Of a DNA stretch of 24,919 nucleotides, positions 1 through 6,829 are shown piece after piece. The notes under the pieces were generated by a model, which was not told where the DNA came from, did no database searches, and saw only the letters and a program-made list of their open reading frames with translations. The DNA lies in the NCBI GenBank assembly GCA_045605025.1, contig JAZUPE010000078.1:1-24919 (forward strand), written 5' to 3'. This DNA is from SIG598 sp045605025 (GTDB lineage Bacteria; Bacillota; Clostridia; Oscillospirales; Acutalibacteraceae). Positions within the stretch are counted from its first letter, which is position 1, and the number at the start of each line of letters is the position of its first letter. The position numbers were made by a program, and so were the translations under genes.

Positions 1-1171
1 GAGCGTTCATCGACTCGGTGACCTGAATGTACTTCTTTTCGTCGGTTTTTGAGGCTATGAAATCGACCTCTTTGCTGTCAATCTTGCCGATGGCAACATC
101 ATAGCCGCGGCGGAGCAGCTCAAAATATACGATATTCTCAAGGATATGACCGCTGTCGCCCTCGCGGTAGCCAAGCAGATAGTTTCGCAGACCCATATCG
201 ACGATGTAATATTTTCCGAGAGTCTTGAGATACTCCCTGCCTTTGATGTCAAAGCGCGTGATCTCATAGAATATAAACGATTCTTTCAGCGCTTCGATAT
301 ACGCCTGAATGGTGTGGACAGCCGGTTTTGCCTTGCGCTTGCCCTCGTCCAGAAGCCCCTCGCTGACAAGAGTGTTGCCGATGGAGGTAGCCGAGGTACT
401 GTTGCCTATGTTGTCAGCAAGGAACATCATCAGCTTGCGCAGGAGCAACGGATCGGTGATGGTTCGCTGACCTTTGCGCTTTTCTCTTTCCAGAATGTCA
501 CGCACGACCACGGCAGAATAAACGCCGTCAAGGGCGGCGGTCACCTTGTCTGTCTCAAGCCCTACATCGGCCAGCATAGGCATTCCGCCGAACTTTGCAA
601 AGGCTTCGTACAGCTCCTTTGTCTCGTACATCTCGCCCTCGGCATCGGTGATACGCTTGCGGAGCTGTCCCGTGGGGGATTTCCGCTCGGTCACCGTGTA
701 ACCGTGGAAGTCCAGAAACTCGCTGAACGACAGCGGCAGGACTTTTATTTCCACATACCTGCCGGAGAGATAGGTGGAAAGCTCCGATGAGAGCAGATGG
801 GCATTGGAACCGGTGATGTAAATATCGCAGTCGATGTCCACCCGGAAAGAGTTGACAGCATTCTCCCAGCCGGACAGTCTCTGCACCTCATCGAAGAAGA
901 GATACATTCGCTTGTTCTTGACCGCTCGCTCGGTAACATAGTCGTAGAACTCACGCACGGTCATATCGGAGAACTGCATGGATTCAAAATTGATCTCGAT
1001 TATCTGCGCCTCGGCTATTCCGCTTTCACGCAGGTGATTTGCCATCAGCTTCATCAGGCTTGATTTGCCGCAGCGGCGAATGCCTGTGATGACCTTTATC
1101 ATTTCCGTATCCTGAAAGGCTTTGAGCTGTTCCAGATACAGGTCTCGTTTTTTCAGATTGCTATTGAGCAT
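1..1171 (-). CDS. DUF4143-type AAA ATPase, C-terminus cut by window edge
   Basis: Reading the minus strand from the ATG at 1171 gives about 390 residues open to the window edge, so the C-terminus is missing but little is likely lost. Near residue 30 is a Walker A motif (GIRRCGKSS). Near residue 95 is a Walker B-like stretch (YLFFDEVQ), followed by the ITGSNAHLLSSELSTYLSGR segment typical of this family. The C-terminal part (YIVDMGLRNYLLGYREGD, then ILENIVYFELLRRGYDV and a VDFIA nuclease-like segment) is the DUF4143 region. AGGTGG lies about 7 nt before the ATG. The family is common and often mobile in gut Firmicutes and Bacteroidetes. Its cellular role is not established, although a restriction-like fold is suggested for the C-terminal domain. 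It stands alone here and is probably autoregulated, given the dyads just upstream. Confidence 0.88.
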   Translation of the reverse strand, partial: MLNSNLKKRDLYLEQLKAFQDTEMIKVITGIRRCGKSSLMKLMANHLRESGIAEAQIIEINFESMQFSDMTVREFYDYVTERAVKNKRMYLFFDEVQRLSGWENAVNSFRVDIDCDIYITGSNAHLLSSELSTYLSGRYVEIKVLPLSFSEFLDFHGYTVTERKSPTGQLRKRITDAEGEMYETKELYEAFAKFGGMPMLADVGLETDKVTAALDGVYSAVVVRDILEREKRKGQRTITDPLLLRKLMMFLADNIGNSTSATSIGNTLVSEGLLDEGKRKAKPAVHTIQAYIEALKESFIFYEITRFDIKGREYLKTLGKYYIVDMGLRNYLLGYREGDSGHILENIVYFELLRRGYDVAIGKIDSKEVDFIASKTDEKKYIQVTESMNA

Positions 1172-1216
1172 GGGCGTTCCCACCTTTCTGATTCAAGGAT
1201 AGCACACTTTGGGCGA

Positions 1217-1281
1217 ATAATCAAGTTTATTACATCTATGTAACAAACTTATTTGTTTTAGATTTTTGTTACATGTATGTA
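1217..1281 (-). promoter_or_regulatory. Putative promoter and paired operator dyads upstream of the AAA ATPase
   Basis: Two inverted repeats share the core TTACAT-N2-ATGTAA. The first is centred at 1236.5, with TTACAT at 1230-1235 and ATGTAA at 1238-1243, and has outer arms AAGTTT (1223-1228) and AAACTT (1245-1250). The second is centred at 1275.5, with TACAT (1270-1274) and ATGTA (1277-1281). On the minus strand TTGTTA (1246-1241) followed about 18 bp later by GATTAT could be -35 and -10 boxes, which places dyad 1 inside the promoter. The rest of the 1172-1474 gap holds the header repeat of unit 1. The regulator is unknown. Confidence 0.45.
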
Positions 1282-1322
1282 TTTTGCCCGATTATCTTCG
1301 CTTCATACTCCACTCTCTGTAT

Positions 1323-1441
1323 ATGCCCCATGACTATGCGGTTATTACGGTCAGAATCGGCGTTCGGGGGGAGATATGTGAATTATTGACTTAAGATATT
1401 ATGCCGTGTAAAATTAGTTAAGGAACAGACAAACTTGAATT
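1323..1441 (+). repeat. Header repeat, copy 1
   Basis: This is about 119 bp nearly identical to 3048-3168. Both share ATGCCCCATG, then TATGCGGTTATTAC, CAGAATCGGCGTTCGGGG, AGATATGTGAATTATTGACT, and GTTAAGGAACAGACAAAC. Sequence to the left of 1323 is unrelated to the tail repeat found before the other two copies, which marks 1323 as a sharp boundary. Confidence 0.85.
1386..1414 (+). promoter_or_regulatory. Sigma-A-type promoter in header copy 1
   Basis: TTGACT (1386-1391), a 17 bp spacer and TAAAAT (1409-1414) form a good sigma-A-type promoter reading into the MBL hydrolase gene at 1475. The -35 box is identical in header copy 2, while the spacer has diverged. Confidence 0.7.
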
Positions 1442-1474
1442 AGACGAACGGTTACGAAAGAAAGTAATGAGAAT

Positions 1475-2197
1475 ATGAATATTATCAATGTCGGCAATAT
1501 CATAATGAACACGTATGTGTATCATTGTCCCAGTGGATATGTTATGGTTGATACAGGGTATGAACATAGCCTCAAAGCTGTTGAAGCCAAATTAAACAGA
1601 AAAGGCATAAAACTATCTGACATCAAATACGTTTTCTTGACCCATGCACACGATGACCATGCAGGTTTCTTAAACGAATTGCTCGGCAAGAATACAGATT
1701 TGAAGGTCATTATGAGCGATAAATCTATGCCTACTCTAAAAAGAGGACAGAACTCTTTTGAAGGCGGTTGTAGTACAGTGCTTGCATGGTTTTTTTGCAA
1801 ACTGATGGGGCTGGTCGGCAAAGCAGAGCATCGCTTTCCTGCGATTGATGATAACTACAACGGTAGATTTGTAGAAATCACAGAAACCAACAAGGAAGAG
1901 TTAGAAAAAAATCTGCAAGGCAAGATTTTATTTACCCCTGGCCATACTGCGGATTCCATTTCCCTCAAGGTGGATAATGTAATTTTCTGTGGCGATGCCG
2001 CAATGAATGACTTCCCAAGTGTCAAGCGGTTAATTATCTGGATAGAGGACACCGCAGATTTTGAGAAATCATGGGACGCGCTGCTTGCGGATGATGCTGA
2101 TACCATTTATCCTGCACATGGCAACCCGTTCCCCAAATGCGACCTTGCAAAGTACAAGCATCATATTTCAAAAATCCATCTACATAAATTGCAGTAA
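1475..2197 (+). CDS. MBL-fold metallo-hydrolase
   Basis: This is a 240-residue single-domain protein of the metallo-beta-lactamase superfamily. The metal-binding HxHxDH motif is HAHDDH at residues 57-62. Further ligands fit His157 (in GHTADSIS), Asp174 (in FCGDAA) and His215 (in YPAHGNPF), so the binuclear centre appears complete and the protein should be an active hydrolase. The short form without extra domains resembles generic glyoxalase II-like or quorum-lactonase-like members; the substrate cannot be read from sequence. The ATG at 1475 is chosen because the fold begins immediately (NIINVGNIIMNTYVY), though the upstream Shine-Dalgarno is weak. It is the first gene of unit 1 and is probably co-transcribed with the membrane protein at 2267. 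There is no signal peptide, so it is cytoplasmic. Confidence 0.87.
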   Translation: MNIINVGNIIMNTYVYHCPSGYVMVDTGYEHSLKAVEAKLNRKGIKLSDIKYVFLTHAHDDHAGFLNELLGKNTDLKVIMSDKSMPTLKRGQNSFEGGCSTVLAWFFCKLMGLVGKAEHRFPAIDDNYNGRFVEITETNKEELEKNLQGKILFTPGHTADSISLKVDNVIFCGDAAMNDFPSVKRLIIWIEDTADFEKSWDALLADDADTIYPAHGNPFPKCDLAKYKHHISKIHLHKLQ

Positions 2198-2229
2198 AGA
2201 AACAGACAACTCTGAAGTTGCAGAGGCTG
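2196..2229 (+). repeat. Small hairpin motif between the two genes of unit 1
   Basis: An AACAGACAA string followed by a CAACT-CTGA-AGTTG hairpin and then GAGG lies right after the MBL stop codon. It resembles the element that precedes the DinB-like gene (3143-3176, hairpin ACAAAT-TTGA-ATTTGT then GGAGG) and the one after that gene (3916-3940, GACAAA-TTTCAG-TTTGTC then GGAG). It may be a translation or mRNA-stability element, or a recombination remnant. Confidence 0.35.
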
Positions 2230-2266
2230 TGCATTTTAAGTCTACCGCCAGAAAGGAATTAACGAT

Positions 2267-2869
2267 ATGAAAAGATTTCTCATAAAGTACAATCTTGAAA
2301 TACTAACTACACTAATGCTTACCTTTATTACAATGGTAGCAATTTTTAATACTACACCATCAATTCCTCAAAAAATGCTCGTGGCGTATGCGTTTCTTTT
2401 CACACTGCATGAGTGGGAAGAAAACAGATTCCCCGGTGGATTTGTAAAAATTATGGAAGGAATGATTGGTAAGAAATTCAGCGAAGAAGCCAAAGAGCTG
2501 TCTCACATTCCAGTCATCATTTTGCTTCTGCTCATTCATATCATTCCGTATCTTTTTGACTCCGTGGTTTTTTTGACTTTGATTCCTGTTTTTCTTGGCA
2601 TCTTTGAAGGCTTGGTACATACCGTGGGCGTCAAACTGTCCAAAGCGAAAAAATTCTACACTCCGGGAATGATTACGGCTTATATGATGTTAGCTGTATC
2701 TGTTTTCAATATTTACTATTTAACAGCAAACAAAATGATAACAGGAAAAGACTGTTTGTTTGGTGTTGCTTGTATGTTCATGAGTTTTGCTATTATGCAA
2801 AACAGAGTGCTTGCGATAAACGGTATTTCTTATAAAGATATGCTCAATATAATAAAGGCAAAGAAGTAA
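2267..2869 (+). CDS. HXXEE-domain integral membrane protein
   Basis: This is a 200-residue hydrophobic protein with four to five predicted membrane segments (about residues 10-28, 36-47, 77-112, 133-152 and 158-176). The family signature is HEWEE at residues 48-52 (His48, Glu51, Glu52), followed by NRFPGGF. A second conserved region, GLVHTVGVKL, and the YTPGMITAYMM segment also match the HXXEE family (PF13787). The conserved His and acid residues inside a membrane protein suggest metal binding or an enzymatic site, but no function is established for the family. AAAGGA sits about 10 nt before the ATG. It follows the MBL hydrolase by 69 nt without a terminator, so the two are likely one transcript ending at the hairpin at 2922-2956. 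Confidence 0.8.
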   Translation: MKRFLIKYNLEILTTLMLTFITMVAIFNTTPSIPQKMLVAYAFLFTLHEWEENRFPGGFVKIMEGMIGKKFSEEAKELSHIPVIILLLLIHIIPYLFDSVVFLTLIPVFLGIFEGLVHTVGVKLSKAKKFYTPGMITAYMMLAVSVFNIYYLTANKMITGKDCLFGVACMFMSFAIMQNRVLAINGISYKDMLNIIKAKK

Positions 2870-2897
2870 ATTCCAACGTATAAAACCGTTAGATGAA

Positions 2898-3055
2898 TCC
2901 CAATTTATCCGCCCGACAGAAACAGCCGTCTCCATCACGGAGGCGGCTGTGTTTTTCTCCCCGAACGAGAATTTCTCTCTATTGCGGCGCTGCTGTTCAC
3001 CGAACGCTCTATGTCGTAAACGAAGCTATGTAGCTTACTTCAATTTCATGCCCCA
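2898..3055 (+). repeat. Tail repeat, copy A
   Basis: About 150 bp matches 3947-4106 closely. Both contain GACAGAAACAGCCGTC, the terminator stem, CTATTGCGGCGCTGCTGTTC, ACCGAACGCTCTATGTCGT, the perfect palindrome AAGCTATGTAGCTT (3023-3036 here) and end at ATGCCCCA. This copy is joined directly to header copy 2. With it, the 2870-3184 gap is fully explained as terminator, tail, header and promoter. Confidence 0.85.
2922..2956 (+). terminator. Rho-independent terminator of unit 1
   Basis: ACAGCCGTCTCC (2922-2933) pairs with GGAGGCGGCTGT (2939-2950) around ATCAC, with one G-U pair, followed by GTTTTTCT. It ends the MBL/HXXEE transcript and is repeated almost exactly at 3971-4008. Confidence 0.88.
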
Positions 3056-3168
3056 TGGCTATGCGGTTATTACGCTCAGAATCGGCGTTCGGGGAAGATA
3101 TGTGAATTATTGACTTAAGCTGTCAGGACGTGTAATATAGTTAAGGAACAGACAAACAAATTTGAATT
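3048..3168 (+). repeat. Header repeat, copy 2
   Basis: This is the second copy of the 1323-1441 header. It differs by a handful of substitutions, a 2 bp indel after TTCGGGG, a diverged promoter spacer, and three extra bases before the final TTGAATT. Confidence 0.85.
3110..3138 (+). promoter_or_regulatory. Promoter in header copy 2
   Basis: TTGACT (3110-3115), a 17 bp spacer and TAATAT (3133-3138) drive the DinB-like gene. The expected 5' leader is short and contains the hairpin ACAAAT-TTGA-ATTTGT directly abutting the GGAGG ribosome binding site, which could modulate translation. Confidence 0.6.
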
Positions 3169-3184
3169 TGTGGAGGACTATATT

Positions 3185-3901
3185 ATGACAAAAGAAGACT
3201 TATTTGCACCAATACGTGAGAAATACAATGAATTAAAAATAGCATTAGAAGGAACGGATATTGATAGAATACGAAAGCTTACTTTAGAAGTTCATTCAAT
3301 GGTTCATCTGGCAGAGATTTCTGAAAAGAATGAAAAAACGATTGCAGATTATGTTTTTGATTATATGTTAAATGGTAATCAGAATACATTAGTTCCGAGA
3401 GAAGATTATGACGTAGATTTGCATTATGCTGGGACGAAAACGGTTCCTATGTGCTGGCAATTTTGGCATACATACAGAATTGAAGATTTGGTAAGTAATA
3501 TTTTGATGGCAAACCAAGAACAAATATTTAATGAAGATTGGCAAAGAAAAATAGGTTCATCGATTACAGATACAGGAAACGCTTTGGAACTCGATGAAGC
3601 TATAGCATTTGGAAAAGAACTTAATATTGAGGCACTTCGTGAGTACATGATTGCGGTTGGGAAGAATACAAGAGAGATATTAAAGAGTCTTACATTAGAA
3701 CAAATCAAATCAATGGTTCCAGAAGAATGGGTAATGAGAATATTAGAAGAAGGTGGAGTAACAACCGATTTTCGTTCAGTTTGGTTATTGGTTTTTTGGG
3801 GAAGATTGACTAGGGGTGGAATGATTTTAACTCCACTGACAAATCATCATATGATGCACTTACCACCATGTTTAAATAACTTGCCTATTTTAGACGAATA
3901 A
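3185..3901 (+). CDS. DinB-like protein
   Basis: This is a 238-residue, mostly helical cytoplasmic protein. The start at 3185 is preferred over the in-frame GTG at 3170 because GGAGG (3172-3176) lies 8 nt before it. Features of the DinB/YfiT-like superfamily are a WHTYRIEDL segment (His95) and a C-terminal NHHMMHL segment, where His221 and His225 are spaced i/i+4, after a FWGRLTRGGMILTPLT strand-turn. Three His at such spacing form the metal site of DinB proteins, which include thiol-dependent transferases and many uncharacterised stress proteins. The family assignment is from motif appearance, and the substrate is unknown. The gene is strongly AT-rich compared with the neighbouring core genes, consistent with acquisition. 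It is the only gene of unit 2. Confidence 0.62.
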   Translation: MTKEDLFAPIREKYNELKIALEGTDIDRIRKLTLEVHSMVHLAEISEKNEKTIADYVFDYMLNGNQNTLVPREDYDVDLHYAGTKTVPMCWQFWHTYRIEDLVSNILMANQEQIFNEDWQRKIGSSITDTGNALELDEAIAFGKELNIEALREYMIAVGKNTREILKSLTLEQIKSMVPEEWVMRILEEGGVTTDFRSVWLLVFWGRLTRGGMILTPLTNHHMMHLPPCLNNLPILDE

Positions 3902-3946
3902 ACTTTTGGTATATAGCGACAAATTTCAGTTTGTCGGAGCGACAAT

Positions 3947-4106
3947 TCCCAATTCATCTGCCTGACAGAAACAGCCGTCTCCATCACGGAGGCGGCTGTG
4001 CAGTTTTTCTGCCTGAACGAGCATTTTCTCTATTGCGGCGCTGCTGTTCACCGAACGCTCTATGTCGTGAACGAAGCTATGTAGCTTACTTCGATTTCAT
4101 GCCCCA
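3947..4106 (+). repeat. Tail repeat, copy B
   Basis: This is the second copy of the 2898-3055 tail, with the palindrome AAGCTATGTAGCTT at 4074-4087. Its right end, read on the minus strand, is the 3' coding end of the spore protein gene. Confidence 0.85.
3971..4008 (+). terminator. Rho-independent terminator of unit 2
   Basis: The same stem as at 2922-2950 (ACAGCCGTCTCC/GGAGGCGGCTGT) occupies 3971-3999 and is followed by GCAGTTTTTC. It would stop the DinB-like transcript. In the opposite direction it lies just past the spore protein stop codon, but the reverse strand has no comparable U-run. Confidence 0.83.
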
Positions 4107-4317
4107 GGGCAGTGCGGTCTGCACGGGTATATTTCGCACTTCGTACGGGACACACATTATTGACCATCTGGCCGCCGATGGAACCGGCCTCACGGCTGGT
4201 GAGGTGACCATTGTAGCCGTCCTTCAGATTAACGCCCACTTCGTTGGCTGCTTCCATCTTGAAGCGGTTGAGAGCTTCACGGGCTTCGGGAACGAGACTC
4301 TGCTTGTTGTTAGACAT
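4060..4317 (-). CDS. Alpha/beta-type small acid-soluble spore protein with atypical C-terminus
   Basis: Residues 1-51 are a clear alpha/beta SASP. LVPEAREALNRFKMEAANEV is followed by GVNLKDGYNGHLTSREAGSI and GGQMV, including the EA-N-E-V/G germination-protease region and the DNA-binding SREAGSIGG helix. SASPs coat and protect spore DNA, so this marks a spore former. After GGQMV, family members normally end within a short lysine-rich tail. Here about 33 further residues (NNVCPVRSAKYTRADRT and on to SYIASFTT) are encoded by the antisense of the third unit junction. AAAGGAG lies 9 nt before the ATG. The tail is probably an accident of insertion rather than a domain. Confidence 0.85.
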   Translation of the reverse strand: MSNNKQSLVPEAREALNRFKMEAANEVGVNLKDGYNGHLTSREAGSIGGQMVNNVCPVRSAKYTRADRTALGHEIEVSYIASFTT

Positions 4318-4669
4318 GATTATTTCTCCTTTGATTATAATATCAGGTGTTGTTTCTCAATTCGGCAGACGATATGCGGGGAATAAATATTATCACCGCT
4401 TTGTCCGCGGCGTTTTCCGCCCGGCTGCTTCTTTGCGTCTGCACGATTATTTTGCGACATCTTGTCTGTGTTATGATTGGAATTGTGTGGATTTTTCAGC
4501 CGATGTATCAGCAGCTTATTACGCCCGGCATATTTTGTTAATAAAATCACCTATTGACAAATCTGTACTAACAGGTTAGTACGGCGCTGTACTAATCGAT
4601 TAGAACACGGCCTGTGTCCTCTGTTTTCCGGCGGGGGATTCGAGCCGACCGGAAAGGAATGCGTTTTTC
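4318..4669. other. Divergent intergenic region (spore gene and BlaI-like gene)
   Basis: This holds the SASP ribosome binding site and upstream TATTATAAT (minus strand, about 4336-4345), then roughly 200 bp in which I see no convincing gene, then the operator/promoter block described separately. A 64-residue hydrophobic reading frame on the plus strand (4347-4541) lacks a ribosome binding site. Confidence 0.5.
4554..4606 (+). promoter_or_regulatory. BlaI/MecI-type double operator and promoter
   Basis: TTGACA (4554-4559) is followed by the perfect dyad GTACTAAC-AG-GTTAGTAC (4565-4582), which covers the expected -10 position. A second dyad, GTACTAAT-CG-ATTAGAAC (4589-4606, one mismatch), lies 24 bp centre to centre downstream. 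Two dyads over the promoter of the repressor's own gene is the classic BlaI/MecI/CopY autoregulatory layout. The assignment to the adjacent repressor is by position and family habit. Confidence 0.72.
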
Positions 4670-5021
4670 ATGAGCACACCCAAAATATTCGAAAGCGAAT
4701 ATCGCCTCTGTCTTATTCTGTGGGAACATGAGCCCATCAGTTCAAGAGAACTGTCCGAGCTGTGCAAGGAAAAAACTGGGGCAGCCCAAAACCACCACCT
4801 ACACCGTAATCAAACGTCTTTCGGAAAGAGGAGTTGTCAAGAACGAAAATACCATCGTCAGCTCTCTGGTTTCCAAGGAGGAAGCCCAGGTTTCTGAGCT
4901 TGACGAACTGCTGGATAGCAAATTCGAAGGCTCTGTACCTGCTTTTCTTGCTGCGTTTACCCGTCGCCAGAATCTTTCGGACAAGCAGCTGGAGGAGATC
5001 CGGCGCATAATCGAAGGTTAG
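4670..5021 (+). pseudogene. BlaI/MecI-family repressor, frameshifted
   Basis: The N-terminal frame (from the ATG at 4670: MSTPKIFESEYRLCLILWEH, then SSRELSELCKEKTG) and the C-terminal frame (KTTTYTVIKRLSERGVVKNE and on to LEEIRRIIEG, ending at 5021) together form one complete winged-helix BlaI/MecI protein of about 117 residues. The KTTTYTVIKRL recognition helix is typical. They are in different frames. The break lies near 4775-4792 (GGGGCAGCCCAAAACC), and removing one C restores TG-AAKTTTYTV. The leader peptide stops soon after the shift. It is either a true pseudogene or a sequencing error in a homopolymer-rich spot, but the partner gene is independently damaged, which favours decay. Confidence 0.8.
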
Positions 5022-5036
5022 AAAGGAGCATGCGGT

Positions 5037-6595
5037 ATGTCTGAGACATTATCTTCGGTCATGGGCATGAGTATCGCAGGCGGAACGGCAATTCTGCTGG
5101 TGCTGCTGATACGTCTGCTGTTCCGTCCCGACGGATATGCTGCGCCATGTGGCTGCTTGCCGGGCTGCGCCTGTTGCTGCCTTTTTCTCTCACCGATGTA
5201 CTTGGCCTTCATCTGCCGAGCATGAACTTAACCGGTAGAGCAAACGCAGTTTACCAGATGATAATCCCCGATATCGATATCACTTCGGCACAGATAGCAA
5301 ATAACTGTGCCGCTCTTTCGCCTGCAGCGGAGTCAGTCGCTCCGGCAGCAGAGGTATCGACCGCTCCTCCTTCGGTTTTCTTTGGGCGGACACTGTCTGT
5401 TCTTTGGGTGGCAGGAGCTGCTGCGGTTGCCCTCTGCGTCGCGGCAGGATATGTGAAACTGCGGCTCAGACTGCGTACAGCCGTGCGTATGGACACAGAC
5501 ATTTATCAGAGCAAACACATTCCCACTCCCTTTGTTCTGGGGCTTGTGCATCCGCGCATCTACATCCCTTACTCCGTTGCCGACGGCGACATCCCCTTTG
5601 TTCTGGAGCACGAAAAAAATCATATAAAACGAAATGACCACATCACCAAGGCAGCGGCTCTGGCTGTGCACTGATTCAATCCGCTGGTCTGGGCTGCGTA
5701 TGTGTTCTTCTGCCGCGACGTGGAGACTGCCTGTGACGAAAAGGTCATCGCTCACATGGATCTCACCGATCGCAGGCTTTATTCCGCCGCGCTGCTTGCA
5801 TGCAGCACGGGCGGCCGAATGCTGTTCTGCCCGGTGGCATTTGGTGAGGTGGGTGTCAAAGAAAGGATAAAACATATCATGAAGTATACAAAACCCGCTT
5901 TTTTGAGAAATCTGCCTTCCGTCGTGCTGTGCATCGGTCTGATGGTGTGCGTTTTTGCTCTGCCCGTCGGCTGTGCCGAAGCCACCGCCTCAGGCGGTCC
6001 CGCAGTATACGAGCCTGTGGACACCGGAGCTGCCGACTACGAAGGCACTGACCGCATTGTAAACGAAGACGGCTCGGTAACCATGCTCTTCATGCCGGAG
6101 TCAGACTTCAGTTCTGACAGCATCCAGACGTTCCGCTATGCAGGCGAAGGCTCCACTGTTACCGCCGAGCCGACCGACGGTTTCATCACCACTTCCAACG
6201 AGGACGGCAGAATCATTTACCTCTCTCCGGACGACTTTCCCGCAGATACCGAAATGACATCCGGAGCCTACCTCACCTCTACCGATGAGGAAGGCTATAT
6301 CAACTATACGGATCTGGGACCCTCCGTCTCCGCAGATGCCGGTGCCGATATTGTCTGGATTCCGCGTGAAATCAACTTTGATGACAATGACGGTAAGAGC
6401 GATTCCGTCATCATCTTTACCGTCAGCAACGGCGACACCACAGTGGATACCGTCACTATCACCATCTCCACGGACGAATACGCAGTCACTCCTGATGGCA
6501 TAACTGCGCTCAACATCTTTGTTGACGACGAGCACACTCTGAGCGTGGACGGCCGCGACATCAACCGCACCATTATCATAGAAGAAGCGGGTTGA
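5037..6595 (+). pseudogene. BlaR1/M56-family sensor peptidase, frameshifted and with a nonsense codon
   Basis: It begins 15 nt after the repressor stop behind AAAGGAG. The first frame (MSETLSSVMGMSIAGGTAIL, then LVLLIRLLFRP) is the first membrane helix. The remainder, from about 5147 in another frame, continues MWLLAGLRLLLPFSLTDVLG as BlaR1 proteins do. The zinc motif HEKNH is at 5609-5623. Soon after, TGA at 5672-5674 replaces the Trp of the family's HWFNPLVW motif, and the same frame then reads on as FNPLVWAAYVFFCRDVE..CDE to 6595. After the last helix (about 5905-5980) is an acidic extracellular region of about 200 residues rather than a recognisable penicillin-binding sensor domain. Two lesions here and one in the repressor gene suggest a dead signalling pair; the original ligand is unknown. 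Confidence 0.8.
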
Positions 6596-6692
6596 ATGCC
6601 TGTTTTTCAAACCTTTCCCTTTCTCATAAGTTAATTGCATCATCACTTTATTATGATGTGATAACATTATATTATTTTGTTTTATAATGAGA

Positions 6693-6735
6693 AATGTATG
6701 CAGCCGGAGCGGTCATCGCCCCGGCTGCATACATT
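6693..6735. terminator. Strong hairpin between the convergent BlaR1-like and sortase-like genes
   Basis: ATGTATGCAGCCGG (6694-6707) pairs perfectly with CCGGCTGCATACAT (6721-6734), extended by an inner GCG/CGC pair around GTCAT. It lies between two converging genes, so a bidirectional transcription stop is the simplest reading, although neither side has a long U-run. The rest of 6596-6829 is AT-rich and holds no gene that I can support. Confidence 0.55.
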
Positions 6736-6829
6736 ATGAGTATGAAATAACCATCTTGTATATTGTGATTTTGTGTTTTTGCTTTCATAGTGCAAAACTG
6801 CGACAACTATCAACTTTTTGTCGATTGAC

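Larger units (their letters stand above)
1323..4106. other. Tandem array of two promoter-gene-terminator units
   Basis: The string ATGCCCCA occurs at 1323, 3048 and 4099. At 1323 and 3048 it is followed by a near-identical header of about 120 bp containing a promoter. At 3048 and 4099 it is preceded by a near-identical tail of about 150 bp containing a terminator. The region therefore parses as unit 1 (1323-3047, MBL hydrolase plus HXXEE protein) and unit 2 (3048-4098, DinB-like protein), followed by a third partial junction inside the spore protein gene. The genes are more AT-rich than the DNA to the right. No integrase, transposase or obvious terminal inverted repeats are visible, so the mechanism is unknown. 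Duplication by homologous recombination is an alternative to cassette insertion. Confidence 0.55.

Noticed and set aside
3023..3036. AAGCTATGTAGCTT palindrome as a phage attachment core
   Set aside because: It is duplicated with the tail repeat, but no integrase or tRNA is present and the unit boundary lies at ATGCCCCA rather than at the palindrome, so I do not call it an att site.
4347..4541. 64-residue hydrophobic frame upstream of the repressor
   Set aside because: No ribosome binding site, no recognisable pattern, and it overlaps the SASP promoter side. Probably chance.
5672..5674. TGA recoded as Trp or selenocysteine in the BlaR1-like gene
   Set aside because: TGA ends several intact genes here (rpe, the RnfC-like gene, rlmB), the family has Trp at this site, and the same gene also carries a frameshift, so a nonsense mutation is simpler.
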